This document shows positions 30,592-41,847 of a stretch of DNA of 50,000 nt, piece by piece (within the stretch, counting starts at the first letter, position 1; every line of letters starts with the position of its first letter). The notes under the pieces were generated by a model. The model saw only the letters and a program-made list of their open reading frames with translations. It made no database searches and had not been told where the DNA came from. Location of the stretch: assembly GCA_012295275.1 (NCBI GenBank), contig CM022674.1:7038936-7088935 (forward strand). Reading direction: 5' to 3'. Origin of the DNA: Chrysomallon squamiferum. Taxonomy: Eukaryota > Mollusca > Gastropoda > Neomphalida > Peltospiridae. A program made the position numbers and the translations under genes.

Positions 30592-30673
<82 letters not shown>
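30441..30673. repeat. CATA-type repeats and 73-bp CA tract
   Basis: ACACATA words pass into an uninterrupted CA tract at 30601-30673, followed by CCTACCTA words. Confidence 0.95.
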
Positions 30674-30676
<3 letters not shown>

Positions 30677-30925
30677 CCTACCTATGATTTACCTACCAAC
30701 ATCTACCTATGTAAAAATACCTGTAAAAATGTATGCATGTATCTATACTTTGTGTGTAAAACAGAATCTTCATTTTTTTTTTTGTTAGTGCATATGCTTA
30801 AATTCACATTTCATAATGACAGAAAAAAAATCAATTTAAAAAAAAAAAAACTAATAAAAAAACTCATTAAAACAAACGAACAGTATAAAACTAACAAATT
30901 TTTATTTTGTAGTTAAAACAGGGTG

Positions 30926-30938
30926 AGGTCAGAGGTCA
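30926..30938 (+). promoter_or_regulatory. Perfect DR1 nuclear-receptor element
   Basis: AGGTCA-G-AGGTCA is two perfect half-sites separated by one base, the RXR/HNF4/COUP-TF type. GGGTGA (30921-30926) may be a third, degenerate half-site. It lies in unique sequence. Confidence 0.45.
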
Positions 30939-31555
30939 TATCCATGATAACTGTCTGATATAAGAATGGTAATCATTTACCTTCACTCACACCCACACAC
31001 ACCCACAGAGAAAACTCTCTTGGTTTAATTAGAATGAATGAGCTAAATATATATATATGTATATATAGGCTATATGTTGTTGCTGTTTTCATTATTATTA
31101 TTATAATACTGTTATTGTTACTACTACTACTAGTGCTACTGTTATTAATATTAGTATTAATATTATTTTTATTATGATTGTTGTAATTATAGTGTTGTTG
31201 TTTTTTGTTATTTTTATTTTTATTTTCAGTTACAGTTCATGATTTAGAACTGTGACATGTCCTTATTAGAAAGGTGGTTGATTAATTCAGATTATCACAT
31301 CCAGTATTTAAAATGTACATGTCTTCATTAGACAGTGCTTGTTTTATGCAGTATTAAATTTCAAACAATAAAGGTGGTTGCTTTGAACAGGTTGTTGTGT
31401 CCGAAATAATAAGAGTTTTTATAAATCAGGTGCTTGTTTAAAAGAGTTTGTGATTTTGCTGATTAGCAGTAATTTCACTGTTTGTGTTTTCATCTATGTA
31501 AATTTTATTTATAAATACTTATTAATCATTTAATGGCATTTTAAAACAGGGTAGT
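30939..31555. other. AT-rich DNA with ATT repeats
   Basis: ATAT run near 31050, ATT/ACT triplets at about 31090-31200, then AT-rich unique DNA. No gene seen. Confidence 0.6.
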
Positions 31556-31835
31556 TAAATAAATTATTATTTATTACATTTTAACTTCCTAACAACATCG
31601 TTTAAATATGTAAATAATTATTCATAGCTTTTTAACATCCGAAAACATTTCGGTGATTAATATCAACTGAAGATAAGGTTGTTATAAATTTAGATTTATA
31701 AATCTTTATTTATTATATTTTTAATCTAACAACATCGTTTGAATATGAAAATAATTATTTATAGCTTTTTAACTTCCTAAAACATTTCTGTGATTAACAT
31801 CAATTGAAGATAAGGTTGTTTTACAATTAGAATTA
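31556..31835. repeat. 137-bp tandem duplication
   Basis: Two copies with an exact period of 137 bp: AACAACATCG at 31591 and 31728, AGATAAGGTT at 31671 and 31808. Copies differ by scattered substitutions, so the duplication is not very recent. Confidence 0.85.
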
Positions 31836-32700
31836 TATCCTGCAGCTGTGGAAAAAAAAAAATGTATATATACATTTTTAAACTTTTTAATTTAATTATA
31901 ATTTTATTTTATTTTAAGTATTTTCTTTTTTTTTTTTTTTTTTTTTATTACTTGTAATTTGATTTGATTATTATTATGATTATTATTATTATTATTTTAA
32001 ATTATTTTATCTTCTTTTTCCTTTTCTATTTTTGAATTCATGTTTTTAAAAGTATGTGATCTTTATTAACAAAAATAGAAAAACAAAATGGCTGATAAGA
32101 ACTCTGTATTGATTGATTATGCTGAGACAAAACACGAGTTTTAAATTTTTAAATTAATTTCTATTTTTGTCATAGTTTATGCTTCCTCATTACTTATAAA
32201 TCTTTGAGGTTTTTGATGGAATTCAAGAGATAAATTTTATGGATTTTTGCTTATTGATATCACTGAGAAGAAAATAATTAAAATTTATGATTAAATCTGT
32301 TATAGTGTGTGAGATTTTGGTTCTTTTTATATATATATATATAAACATATTTTAATTTATTTATTTTTCATTTTATTATATTTGCTTTATTCTTTTGTTT
32401 TATTTTTTATAATTTTTTTTTAAATATTATTTTTTTAAAATATGAATTACTATAATTTCTCTTTCATGTACATCTGTCTTTTCCTATTTATCTTTCTGTC
32501 TTTGACTTTCTGTCTCTTGTTTTCTTTCTCTCTCTTTTTCTCTTTATATATATATATATATATATATCTCTCTACCTATCTCTTACTCTCATTCTCTCTC
32601 TTCCTCTCTCCATCTCTTTCTCTATCTTTTCTCTCTAATTTGTCCTGGTTTAAATGTAACCATATACAAACATAAATCTTTGTTTGCGTCATCCACAAAA
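31836..32700. other. AT-rich DNA with poly-T, TA and CT tracts
   Basis: Poly-T at about 31927-31946, ATT at about 31968-31995, AT at 32330-32342 and 32544-32566, CT/TCTT-rich at 32500-32640. A Phe/Leu/Ser-rich frame (32442-32675) reflects this composition. No gene. Confidence 0.65.
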
Positions 32701-33170
32701 CGCCAAAAGACTAGAAAGACAAGCAGTCGAACTTCACCACACATAATTATTACATCATCACATCAGTGATCTGAGGGTGTCCTCTATCTCCTTCATCAAC
32801 CCTTAACACCCCCTTGCCAACTCCCACACCCCACATTCACACACAACCTTCTTATCTCATCCACAGTCAAAGGTTAAACGACCGGAATCAAACAGAAAAC
32901 TCATACATCAAAGCACCTTGGGACGACCTACCTGGCGACCCATAACGACAGTGTTACCTGGTTTTTTTTATTTATTTTTTTTTTTTAATTCATTGACGTA
33001 GGTTTAAGACACTCCTTGCTAGCCAGGCAGGTATTTGACCCAGACAGGGGGGAAATTTCCACTTACTGCCGATGCCCTGCCACCTTGAATGAACAAGAGT
33101 GCAGAGAGGACTTTTTGTCTCACAGAAAGAAAAGGTCAGCTGGTTTGTGAGACGTGTCTGTCATGTGTTA
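32701..33170. other. Unique GC-balanced island, possible exon or regulatory DNA
   Basis: One of the longest repeat-free stretches outside the gene. A fair plus-strand acceptor (CTTATCTCATCCACAG, ending at about 32868) is followed by an open frame of about 34 codons, but no donor follows before a T-run. On the minus strand CCAG/GTAGGT (around 32930) is a donor-like site. Evidence conflicts and I call no exon. Confidence 0.25.
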
Positions 33171-33200
33171 ACATACGTACGTACGTACGTATGTATGTAC
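33171..33200. repeat. 24-bp perfect palindrome of ACGT units
   Basis: Positions 33171-33194 read identically on both strands; the left half is ACATACGTACGT. The repeat continues as ATGTATGTAC. It is alternating purine-pyrimidine with four CpGs. Confidence 0.9.
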
Positions 33201-33529
33201 ACTCAGACTGACAGTGTGTGAGTGTCCACAGCCCACCCAGGATTCTTATCACAGAAACTCACTAAATCTGTGAGAAACAGAACAGCAAAGAAATGTCTTG
33301 AATGTGATTCATAGATTTTGCTTTGTATATTTTTCTTGTGTAGACTATTGTCTCTCTCTCTCTGTCTTTACAAGGAAAAGGGCAAGAGAAGAAAGAGGTT
33401 GAATGAGTTTTTCTTGTAATGAATTGTTGAAAGGCTAAAGGTTGTAGGTTCAAAACTCTTCATTTGATTGTTATATTACGAATTTATATCTTGACAAGCC
33501 TTTGAGTTAAATTAGTGAAACACATATCA
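33201..33529. other. Unique DNA, no gene seen
   Basis: Contains a short CT run at about 33352-33363. The 63-codon minus frame (33262-33453) is featureless. GTAGGTTCAAAACTC (33443-33457) resembles a Pol III B box but has no supporting fold. Confidence 0.4.
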
Positions 33530-34100
33530 ATTAGACTGTAAAACATCACATACAAACATAAAAGACAGTAAAACACATAATATAAGCTGTAAAACACATA
33601 ACACATGGACTGTAATATATATATATCACATACATAGACTATAAAACACATAACATACAGATTGTAAAAACATCACATAGATTGTAAACACATATCACAT
33701 ATATAGTAAACATATCACATAGACTGTAAAAACATATCACATAGATGTAAAAACCACATAGATCATAACATATCACATAGATTGTAAACACACATCACAT
33801 ACATTGTAAACACACATCACACATTGTAAAAACATATCACATAGATTGTAAACACATATCTATCAGACTATAAAATACTTAGTAAGAAATAAAAAATACA
33901 TAACACCTATTAAAACATATCTCATAGACTAAAACACACACTACAGAGTAAAAATTATTCCATAGACTAAAACATATAATAGGAAAACAGCTGTCATAAA
34001 TTGTAAAACACATAGACTAAAAACACATTAAAACACATCTCACAGACTAAAAGAGATACCACAGACTAAAGCACACATCACATGGACAGATCATTATTAT
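33530..34100. repeat. ~20-24-bp degenerate minisatellite (CACATAGACTGTAAAA)
   Basis: About 25 units with CATATCACATAGATTGTAAA as the commonest form. Many have lost or gained a few bases, and a second flavour (AGACTAAAACACAT) prevails after 33910. The array is strongly eroded. Confidence 0.85.
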
Positions 34101-34439
34101 ATACACACACACATACTTGTACTGAATAGAGAACTGAAAACATTTTGACTGAGAAATCTAGTCTGGGCAAAAACAATACTTCAATTCACTGCAAATGTTA
34201 AATATTTATATCTGTTTAAAAAACACTGATAAAGCATGTAACACATGACATCAGTTTGTTTAAAACAAAAAGCACAGTTCTAGAAATAACATTACAATGG
34301 TTTATGTATGTGTGTAAGTATTAGAAATCTATATCTGTATTTAATTAATTTTTTTTTTAAATGACAGAAACAATGTAATCCAATGAAAATTTGATAAAAC
34401 TAAATAAATGTGTGCAGATAAAACACTGTGAGCATTAAT
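34101..34439. other. AT-rich DNA, no gene seen
   Basis: No frame or motif worth reporting. Confidence 0.5.
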
Positions 34440-34541
34440 ACAGTATTTATATTGTATTAAGTGTTTATATTTATTATCTAGTAGTCATTTACAGTATTTA
34501 TATTGTATTAAGTGTTTATATTTATAATCTAGTAGTCATTT
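34440..34541. repeat. 51-bp tandem duplication
   Basis: Two nearly identical copies (34440-34490 and 34491-34541) starting ACAGTATTTATATTGTATTA; they differ at one base (TTATTATC versus TTATAATC). Confidence 0.95.
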
Positions 34542-34830
34542 ACAGTGTAATAAAATATGAAAACAGTTAATATGATTCTTATCTTAATACAGAACTTATA
34601 GAAATCCAATAATTCACTTCATTTGTTAAGTCTTAATATGTTTCTTTTATATATATATATAAAAAAATATTATTGATTAATATGTACCAACAAACATATA
34701 CATATTTGTGTACAGACGTACATACATACACACACATACACACAAACTTACACATTATGCATATACATATACATAAGTAAATAAAAAAATACACATAAAC
34801 GGTATATTGTTTTGAAATAGTTTCATTCAG

Positions 34831-34862
<32 letters not shown>

Positions 34863-35221
34863 TTATATACACACACCTTAAAGTTACAGTTCTACTAATA
34901 CTTAATGTTAATTAATTTATATCTGAAAATGTTTTTAAAAAAGTGTTTCTGTCAAATTATGACAGAAATAAAATACAAATTAAAAATAATACAACATGAT
35001 AGAAAATGGATGTTTTAAAATTGAATGCTACTTTATTTATATATTTTCTTGTGACATTACCTTTATCTATCTACCAACAACATAAAATGTATAATTTATG
35101 AAAGCAGTTTCTAAAAATAAATTATAACATGAGATGCAGGTGTATATTTCAATGCAAATACAACTTCTTATCAGATTTATATTGAAATATTAGAAGAGTA
35201 TGTTCATTCTATACTGGTATA
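34542..35221. other. AT-rich DNA with CA/TA/CT microsatellites
   Basis: TA block at about 34649-34662, CATA words at about 34690-34770, CT plus TA at 34833-34862. No gene. Confidence 0.6.
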
Positions 35222-35236
35222 ACACACGTGCGCGCG

Positions 35237-35282
<46 letters not shown>

Positions 35283-35302
35283 TACACAGACACACACACA
35301 CA
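35222..35302. repeat. CA tract with GC-rich Z-DNA-prone palindrome
   Basis: CGTGCGCGCGCACG (35227-35240) is a 14-bp perfect palindrome of alternating purine and pyrimidine and runs directly into a CA tract to about 35280, then a second CA run to 35302. It is the strongest Z-DNA candidate here and unusually CpG-rich for this AT-rich neighbourhood. Confidence 0.85.
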
Positions 35303-36610
35303 CATGTAAAAATTTTATGAAACCTTAAAAGTAATATTAAATGGTAAAGATAAACAAACATTTCTAAAAAAAAAAAAAAAATATATATGTAATAGTTTAT
35401 TTAATTTATTCTTTTATGAAATATTAAAACTTGTATCAGAACAGAAACAATATATTACATAAAATAAAATATAAAATTGATGAATTTTTGTTTTGTTAAC
35501 TGCAGTTTTAAAATTTTAGATGGCAGTTGTCAAATCTATTTTTTAAAATAACAGTTTGGAATTTTAGATATAACATCTTAAATAAATACGATATAAAGTT
35601 CTATGTTGTAGAAATTTTTGTGGCATTTATTTTATACGATGATGTGAAAGATTTCATTCATGTATTTGTCAAACAAGATGAAAGAAATTCGTAAACAAAT
35701 GTTTAAAAAATACTAGAGTTACCAGTTCATTTTTCCAGCTACCAGAAAACCAAGTTTTGAAATGTGTTAATTTTTATCTTATTAAATAAAAAGTTTATTC
35801 TATTTTGTTCATTGATTATTTTAAGTTTATCCATAAAAACTGAAAAATCCCTAAAACTAATTTAAAAGTCTATCTATCTGTATAAATTTTAAGTATTAAT
35901 TAAGACTTGGTCCATAAAAGTGTTTTATTTTGTTTACTTTTCAGTGTGTATTTTTAAAAAAAAAAAAAATGGAAAATTATAAATATATTTCAAATTAGAT
36001 TATCTAATTTGTACTTCAGTGAAATATTTTTAAAATGTTGTAATCAAATGAAAATGAAAATAAACTGACAAATGAGATATTTACAATTCTAGATCATATA
36101 TTATATCTCTATAGACATTTTACTGTATTAACAAAAAAAATGTCAAAAAAAGAAAGAAAAAAGAAGAAAGTTAAATCTTTGACTGCTGAACAAAGAAAGA
36201 TATAAACTTGAAGTATCCAAGTTATAAAATCTCTATAGACATTTTATAGTGAAATTTAATATTTTATTTAAATTTACGTAGCTTAATATACTTTTGAAGT
36301 GAACACCAGAAACATAAAAGAACAATAACAATAACAATAATAATGATAATAGAAATAATCATAATAACAATAATGATAATGGTTTAACAACAGCAACAAC
36401 AGCAAAATAATCAGTCCTTCAATAACAAAAACAGGTATATATTTTTAAATTTTGTAATAAAAAAACAAAAAATACCATTTTAATTAATAAATAACAATAA
36501 AAACAATAATAAAATTGACAAATGAACAAATCTGAAACAGCTAAGAGGAATAACATTTTAATTTTTTTTTTCTGTAAAATGTTCTGTGAGTGTGACAATG
36601 TTCTGGTGTC
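35303..36610. other. Long AT-rich DNA, no gene seen
   Basis: Short A-runs and AAT/AAC-rich words (36320-36410, 36480-36520). TCTCTATAGACATTTTA occurs twice (near 36105 and 36231). No reading frame of interest. Confidence 0.55.
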
Positions 36611-36962
36611 AAGGAGATAGTGATAGTGATAGTGGCAATAGTAGTAGTAATAGTAATAATAATAATAGTGGTAGTGGTAATAGTAATTGTAGTAACCACA
36701 GAGGTAGTGGTGGTAGTAGTGGTAGCAATAGTAACAGTATTATTAGCAGTAATAGCAGTGGTAGTGGTAATAGTAGCAGTAGTGGTGGTAGTAGTGATAG
36801 TAATAGCAGTACGGTAATAGTAGCAATATAGTTGTAATAATAGCAGTGGTAATATTAGTAATTGGTTTTTTTAGTAAAAGTAGTAGAAATAGTAATAGTA
36901 GTTTTAATAGCAGTAGTAGTAGTGTATTATTAGTGATAGCAGTAGTTGTGGTAGTTGTTAAC
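36611..36962. repeat. GTA/GTG trinucleotide repeat
   Basis: AGTAGTGGTAGTAATAG triplets over 350 bp. The Ser/Gly/Asn-rich, Val-rich and Leu/Thr-rich frames are all repeat translations. Confidence 0.92.
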
Positions 36963-37734
36963 ACACAGGTATTACCAGGCAGACCTCGTTTTTTTTTTCA
37001 TCATGGATTTGTTTTCTAAATGTCACGTGAATGTTAAACAAAACACTAATTCTGATTTATAATTTCCTTCTGCCCTTTCAGCAGTAATTACAACAGTTTG
37101 TCTATTTTAGTTGATAATAAAAATAATTATAGCAATTTTTCTATTCTCGTTCCTTGGCAACTATTTATGGTTGAGGTTTTTGTCAGGCAGAGTTGTCACT
37201 GAAAAACGCAGACAGTAAAACTGTCAGGTTTATTAAATGTTAATCATCGCAGCTTAATTTATTACTTCCTCAAACTTTCCTCCAACCCTAATCTCTCTAT
37301 GTGTATTTCTGGAATTAATAATTTCATGCAATTAGTTTAATTGTTTTTAATATTTTTTTTGTAATAAATTTTATTACGAATTGACGAGAATTTTGAGTTA
37401 TTTGAGTTTTGCAATATTTTTGTTCTGTTAAAAATTAATTTATTTTAAATTTGTCTGTCGTTTTTAACTCTCTGTTTTTCTGTTTTTCTTTTTTTCTGTC
37501 TGTCCTATCTCTCTCTCTGTACACACACATACATACACACACACATACACATAGACACAAAATACAAATGTCTTCACTGACTAAAGTACATGTGACATTT
37601 ACTGTCGATGTCATGTGATTTTCTGTGTCAAGTTGACCTCACATTCTTGCATGAATTAGGATATTTTAAAAAAGTTATTGTTCTAAAAATATTGTAAACC
37701 TCTGGAGGCGAAAAACTCATAAAACATCAAAGCA
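36963..37734. other. AT-rich unique DNA; isolated acceptor-like site
   Basis: TTCCTTCTGCCCTTTCAG ends at 37081 and resembles a plus-strand acceptor. One frame stays open for about 39 codons to a TGA near 37200, but the peptide is AT-driven (many Asn, Ser, Phe) and no donor follows. A CT/CA patch lies at 37510-37557. No gene called. Confidence 0.3.
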
Positions 37735-37810
37735 AAATTTAATTTAGTGTCTTCACCCGGGGCATCATGTGATCTGGGTTCAAACCCTGGCAGCGAACTC
37801 ACTGAACTTT
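37735..37810 (+). mobile_element. tRNA-derived SINE remnant
   Basis: GGTTCAAACCC (37777-37787) is a good Pol III B box. Around it, CTGGG (37774-37778) and CCTGG (37786-37790) form the 5-bp stem and TTCAAAC the 7-nt loop of a tRNA T-arm. The upstream TTTAGTGTCTTCACCCGGGG could be a decayed A-box and anticodon part. On the other strand it reads PGFEPRSHDAPGEDT, a phrase of the kind seen when tRNA-type SINEs are conceptually translated. No intact tRNA fold or target-site duplication is visible. Confidence 0.5.
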
Positions 37811-38364
37811 TTCTCAATACAACTGCAGATTTGTGCATGAAAAAGAGTTTAATGTTCTTCATTGTCTGTGTGAAATTCAATTTAAAAATGGATATTTTTA
37901 ATGGAAAATTTAAATTTATTTTAATTTTTAATTTTTTGTTTTTTATTTTTTTCTCTAGTTATTATTTTTTTTTATTGTTGTAGTGTTTGTGTATTTGTCT
38001 ATGTTGTCTTGTGTGTGTTTGTTTATTTGTTTATGTGTATATGTTTCTTTCAAAAGACTATCAAAATTACCAAATGTTTATATTACCAAATGTGTGTGTG
38101 TGTGTGTGTGTGTGTGTGGTGTATGCTTGCATATGTATTGCAACCACAATTTATGAAATTTTATGTACATATGCACACACACACACATATATATCTATAT
38201 TTGATGTATTTAGGACCTATATACTATATACAAACAAATATTTTACAAATAAAATATTCATTCAGCTACATCAAACTGATATGTAACACAAACAAGACAA
38301 GTATGAATAAAAACATACTACTACTGTGTTTTTTTCACAACAAAATATTCATTCCTCACCTAAC
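37811..38364. other. T-rich DNA with TG and CA microsatellites
   Basis: TTTTA-rich at 37900-37980, TG at about 38092-38119, CA/TA at 38175-38200. No gene. Confidence 0.6.
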
Positions 38365-38458
38365 TGACCTGTAACTTGACCCCACAAACATGTAAGAAAA
38401 CTCACTTCACAGTTTTTATACTGACCCATTGACCCATTGACCTGTGTGTGGGCTGACC
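38365..38458 (-). promoter_or_regulatory. Six co-oriented TGACCY half-sites, three at DR2 spacing
   Basis: TGACCT (38365-38370), TGACCC (38377-38382), TGACCC (38422-38427), TGACCC (38430-38435), TGACCT (38438-38443) and TGACC (38454-38458) all point the same way, as RGGTCA on the minus strand. The third to fifth are separated by exactly two bases (AT), the DR2 geometry used by RAR/RXR-type receptors; the first two are a DR6. The DR2 trio could also be a chance 8-bp microsatellite (TTGACCCA). Confidence 0.4.
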
Positions 38459-38544
38459 ATCAATTATGTATCAGAAAAGCTTTTCATTGATTATTTCTGA
38501 ACACACTGAGTGAATCTTTGTAACAAAGAAGTACCAGGTCTTGT

Positions 38545-38546
<2 letters not shown>

Positions 38547-38587
<41 letters not shown>

Positions 38588-38625
38588 TGTAGTGTGTGTG
38601 TAGTGTGTGTGTAGTGTGTGTATAG
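38547..38625. repeat. TG tract with TAGTG interruptions
   Basis: TG at 38547-38586, then three GTAGTGTGTG blocks. Confidence 0.95.
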
Positions 38626-38856
38626 TGAAAAACAGGCAGACACAATGGCAGAGAGAGCAGAAGTCAACAAAAAAAATAATAATAATAAAATAAAAATAAT
38701 ACTAAAAAATATATATATAGAAAAATATACACACAAAGACAAAACACTTATTTTACAGGCTTTTTTTTTTAAATATTACATTTTAAAATTGCAGCATCCA
38801 TATTGTAGCAAAAAAAAAAAATCTCTTTTTTTTTTGTTTTTTTAGCTTTTTTCTTT

Positions 38857-38894
<38 letters not shown>

Positions 38895-39360
38895 GAGGTC
38901 ATCGACTTCCCCTCTAAGAGGCTGTTCCACTAACCTACTGGAGTGACAGCTTTGAAATATTACGTCTGTCTCCCCCCCCCCCCCATCTCCCCTTTCCAGT
39001 CTGCTCAACACTGTCACTGCAGGCTAACAGAACTCATTTAATATGCGCATATTTAATGAGGTTTGTTAACAGTGCCTTTCATTAAATTCTACAGCTGCAA
39101 AGGGTATTGTGTGGTGGGGGTTTTTTGCCAAGGGGTTTGAATATAGTGGAGGATGTGATGGCTGGGATGGGGGGATATGATGATATTATTAATGGCAGAA
39201 GTGAATGTGGCTTCTTCAGCTGGATGTAAAAGGATGATGAAACAGCTGTATTGTTAAAATATTTTTATTTTAAAAAATTTTTAGCACAAAAATTGAGAAA
39301 AGTGCAGATGAACCACTCTTGTGAGAAATTCTGAGAAAGTTGTTGCTATATTGTTTTTTT
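38626..39360. other. A/T-rich DNA with poly-T and a unique GC-richer block
   Basis: Poly-T at 38861-38890 and a C-run at about 38971-38984. The block 38891-39180 is complex, with AGGTCA at 38895-38900, but has no open frame. Confidence 0.5.
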
Positions 39361-40400
39361 TTTGGGGGGTTTAATTATTATTGCTTATTTTCTTTTTTAT
39401 TTATTTATTATTTGTTTACTTTTTATTTATTTTTTATTTGCAATTATTTCATTTTTTTATTTATTTAAATTACTTTTGTTATTCCAGTTTTGTTTATATT
39501 TTAGACTGTTCTTTATTTCAAGTTAATTTGCTTATTGATTCATTGATTAATTGATAAATTTTTATTAAACTGATTTTATTTTTATGTATTTATTTACTTT
39601 TTATTTCATTCATTTATTTTTTTTTATCTTTTATTTATTTTTTATTTAATTTGGCTTGATTTGGTTTTATTAAAAATTATAATTATTTTTTTATAATTTT
39701 TGAATTTTTATGTTGTTGGTATTTTATTTTTATTGTTTTTTTTTAAATATTTTAAAATTTTGTTGTGTATTCTCTGGTTGAATTCTTAAAACGTAATAAC
39801 AAAACAATATAGGATTTTATAGGGTGCAGTTTTAACATAAATTTAAATAATTGATTGAGTATTAAAAGTTTGAAAAGATAAGCAGATTAATTTATTTGTA
39901 AGGATGTCATGAGAAATGTTCATGTGGTACAGAACACAATTTTTTTTTAAATTTCATTTTATTCCAAAGTAGAATTTATTAAATAAAGAAGAAGAGTTCA
40001 TTGGACATTTTTAAAATAAACTTTGTTTCAAATTTCATTTGTTTTCTTTATTTTCATGAATAATTCTTGGACTTTTTTTCCATTTTTTAAATTAATAATT
40101 ATTTTACTTCTTTTCTTTTGTCTTTTTGTATAGAATTTTCATTTTTTTTATTTATTATTATTATTTTTTTACTGTAAATTTCTTTTAATTTTTATTATTT
40201 TTTTTTTTTTTAATTATTTAAAGTAATTTTTTCCTTATTTTATTCATTTGTTTTATATTTTATGTTATTTAATTATTTTCTATTTACTAGATATTAATAA
40301 AATAGTGATAAATTTCAGTTAATTATATTTTTTAATCCAAGAAATTGTTTTAGAAACATTCTTATTCTGATAAATTAATTAAAAATTTGCTATTAAGAAA
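39361..40400. other. Extremely T-rich ATTT/TTTA DNA
   Basis: About 1 kb dominated by TTTATTTATTT and TTTTAT words on the plus strand, a marked strand asymmetry. No gene. Confidence 0.7.
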
Positions 40401-40730
40401 GTGATGAATATATTTTTAAAAATTGCTGTCGATAGTAATGATAACAAAAATGTGAATAAAAAATAGCAGTAGTAGTAGTAGTAACAATATAATAATAATA
40501 TAATAATAACAACAATAACAGAAATAAAAATAACAATGATAATAACACATAATAAAAATAATAATAAAACAACAACCGTAGCCCAAAATATAACAGCATC
40601 TCTGTAACGACAAGAAAATGGCAACAACAGCAACATCACAAACTACAACAACAGCAGCAACAACACAAACAGCACAAACCATGGTAACAACAACAAAGCA
40701 AAATAATAACAGCAATGAAAATGAATAATA
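40401..40730. repeat. AAC/AAT trinucleotide repeat
   Basis: AACAACAACAGC, AATAATAAT and AGTAGTAGT triplets. The minus-strand hydrophobic frames (up to 116 codons) are repeat translations and mimic membrane proteins. Confidence 0.85.
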
Positions 40731-40987
40731 AATACAAAATAAACAAATTTTACATTTTTTTTGCATATATCTACATTATTTAAAAAAAAATTTCAACACA
40801 AATTGCGTCAGACTTTTGTGCCACAGAATAACAAAACAAAATCTCTCATTACTGGGTTATTGTAAAATCAATATTCCATAGATGCAGAAGCAGAATTTTG
40901 CCTTTAGCAAGGTTGGTGCTGTCTGCATAAATACTTATTTGTGTAAACATTGGTTTCAGATTCATCAGCATTGTCTTAACAATATAT

Positions 40988-41020
<33 letters not shown>

Positions 41021-41461
41021 CTATGTTTTCGATTAATTTTTTTTTTTTTTTTTTTTAATTATAAATTAAAATGACATACATCTGAGGGCTGAGTTTATCT
41101 TTATGGTTAATTAATTAAAAAATTTCTTTGTAGCGTTTAATTAAGTTTTGTTTTTCTCGCAGAAGACAAAGGCGAGATAGATTACACAGTGTAATTATTG
41201 TCTGATGAGATTTAAAAACAAAACAACCTTGTTTTTCTTCATCATCTTTGTTGTCACATTTTTTAATCATTTTTTTTTCTTCTCACTTTTATTTATCCTT
41301 ATTTTTCTTTTCGTTTCCTTTTTCTTCTGTCTTTTTATTTCATTTATTCTTTCTTTCTTTTTGTCATTCATCCGTCTTGCTTTTTCTTTTTTCTTACTTT
41401 TTTACTGGTTTTTATTTGTTTTTTTTTTATTTCTGTTTTATTTTTCTAATTTGTCCTATCT

Positions 41462-41464
<3 letters not shown>
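40731..41464. other. Poly-T runs and pyrimidine-rich DNA
   Basis: Poly-T at about 40990-41020 and 41038-41056. GTTTTGTTTTTCTCGCAG, ending at 41161, resembles an acceptor; the following sequence hits stops quickly in all frames and has no donor. ATTACAC-A-GTGTAAT (41181-41195) is a 7-1-7 palindrome. TTC/TTTC-rich to 41464. Confidence 0.5.

Positions 41465-41548
<84 letters not shown>
41465..41548. repeat. CT dinucleotide tract (84 bp)
   Basis: Uninterrupted CT/AG tract; frames encoding Arg-Glu or Ser-Leu are its translation. Confidence 0.97.
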
Positions 41549-41552
<4 letters not shown>

Positions 41553-41847
41553 ATCACAGTACATCTGTGTCTGCATTTTTCTGTGTTGTCTGTTTTGACC
41601 TGCAGACAATGAACAACACCTGCAGTGTATAAACTTTGACAAATTAAGTCAAAACATCCATTTGTTAAAATTATACTTGTCATCAACTGTCACATGTATA
41701 TAAAAAATGTGTTTCATCAAGTATACACACTCACACTTCTGTCACAATTACATTCCTTTTTATATCTCTCTGTATGTTTCTTTCTTACTCTCATTCTCAT
41801 GTTGTAGAAGCTAACACTGTAATAATGAACTTAGTAGCATTTAGGTG
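41549..41847. other. Unique DNA, no gene seen
   Basis: TGACCTGCAG (about 41597-41606) contains one TGACCT half-site. No reading frame of note. Confidence 0.45.

Noticed and set aside
33443-33457. B-box-like GTAGGTTCAAAACTC suggesting a tRNA or SINE
   Set aside because: The flanks do not form a T-arm stem and no A box or acceptor stem could be paired.
40379-40766. Hydrophobic minus-strand ORFs resembling membrane proteins
   Set aside because: They are read from AAC/AAT triplets in three overlapping frames.
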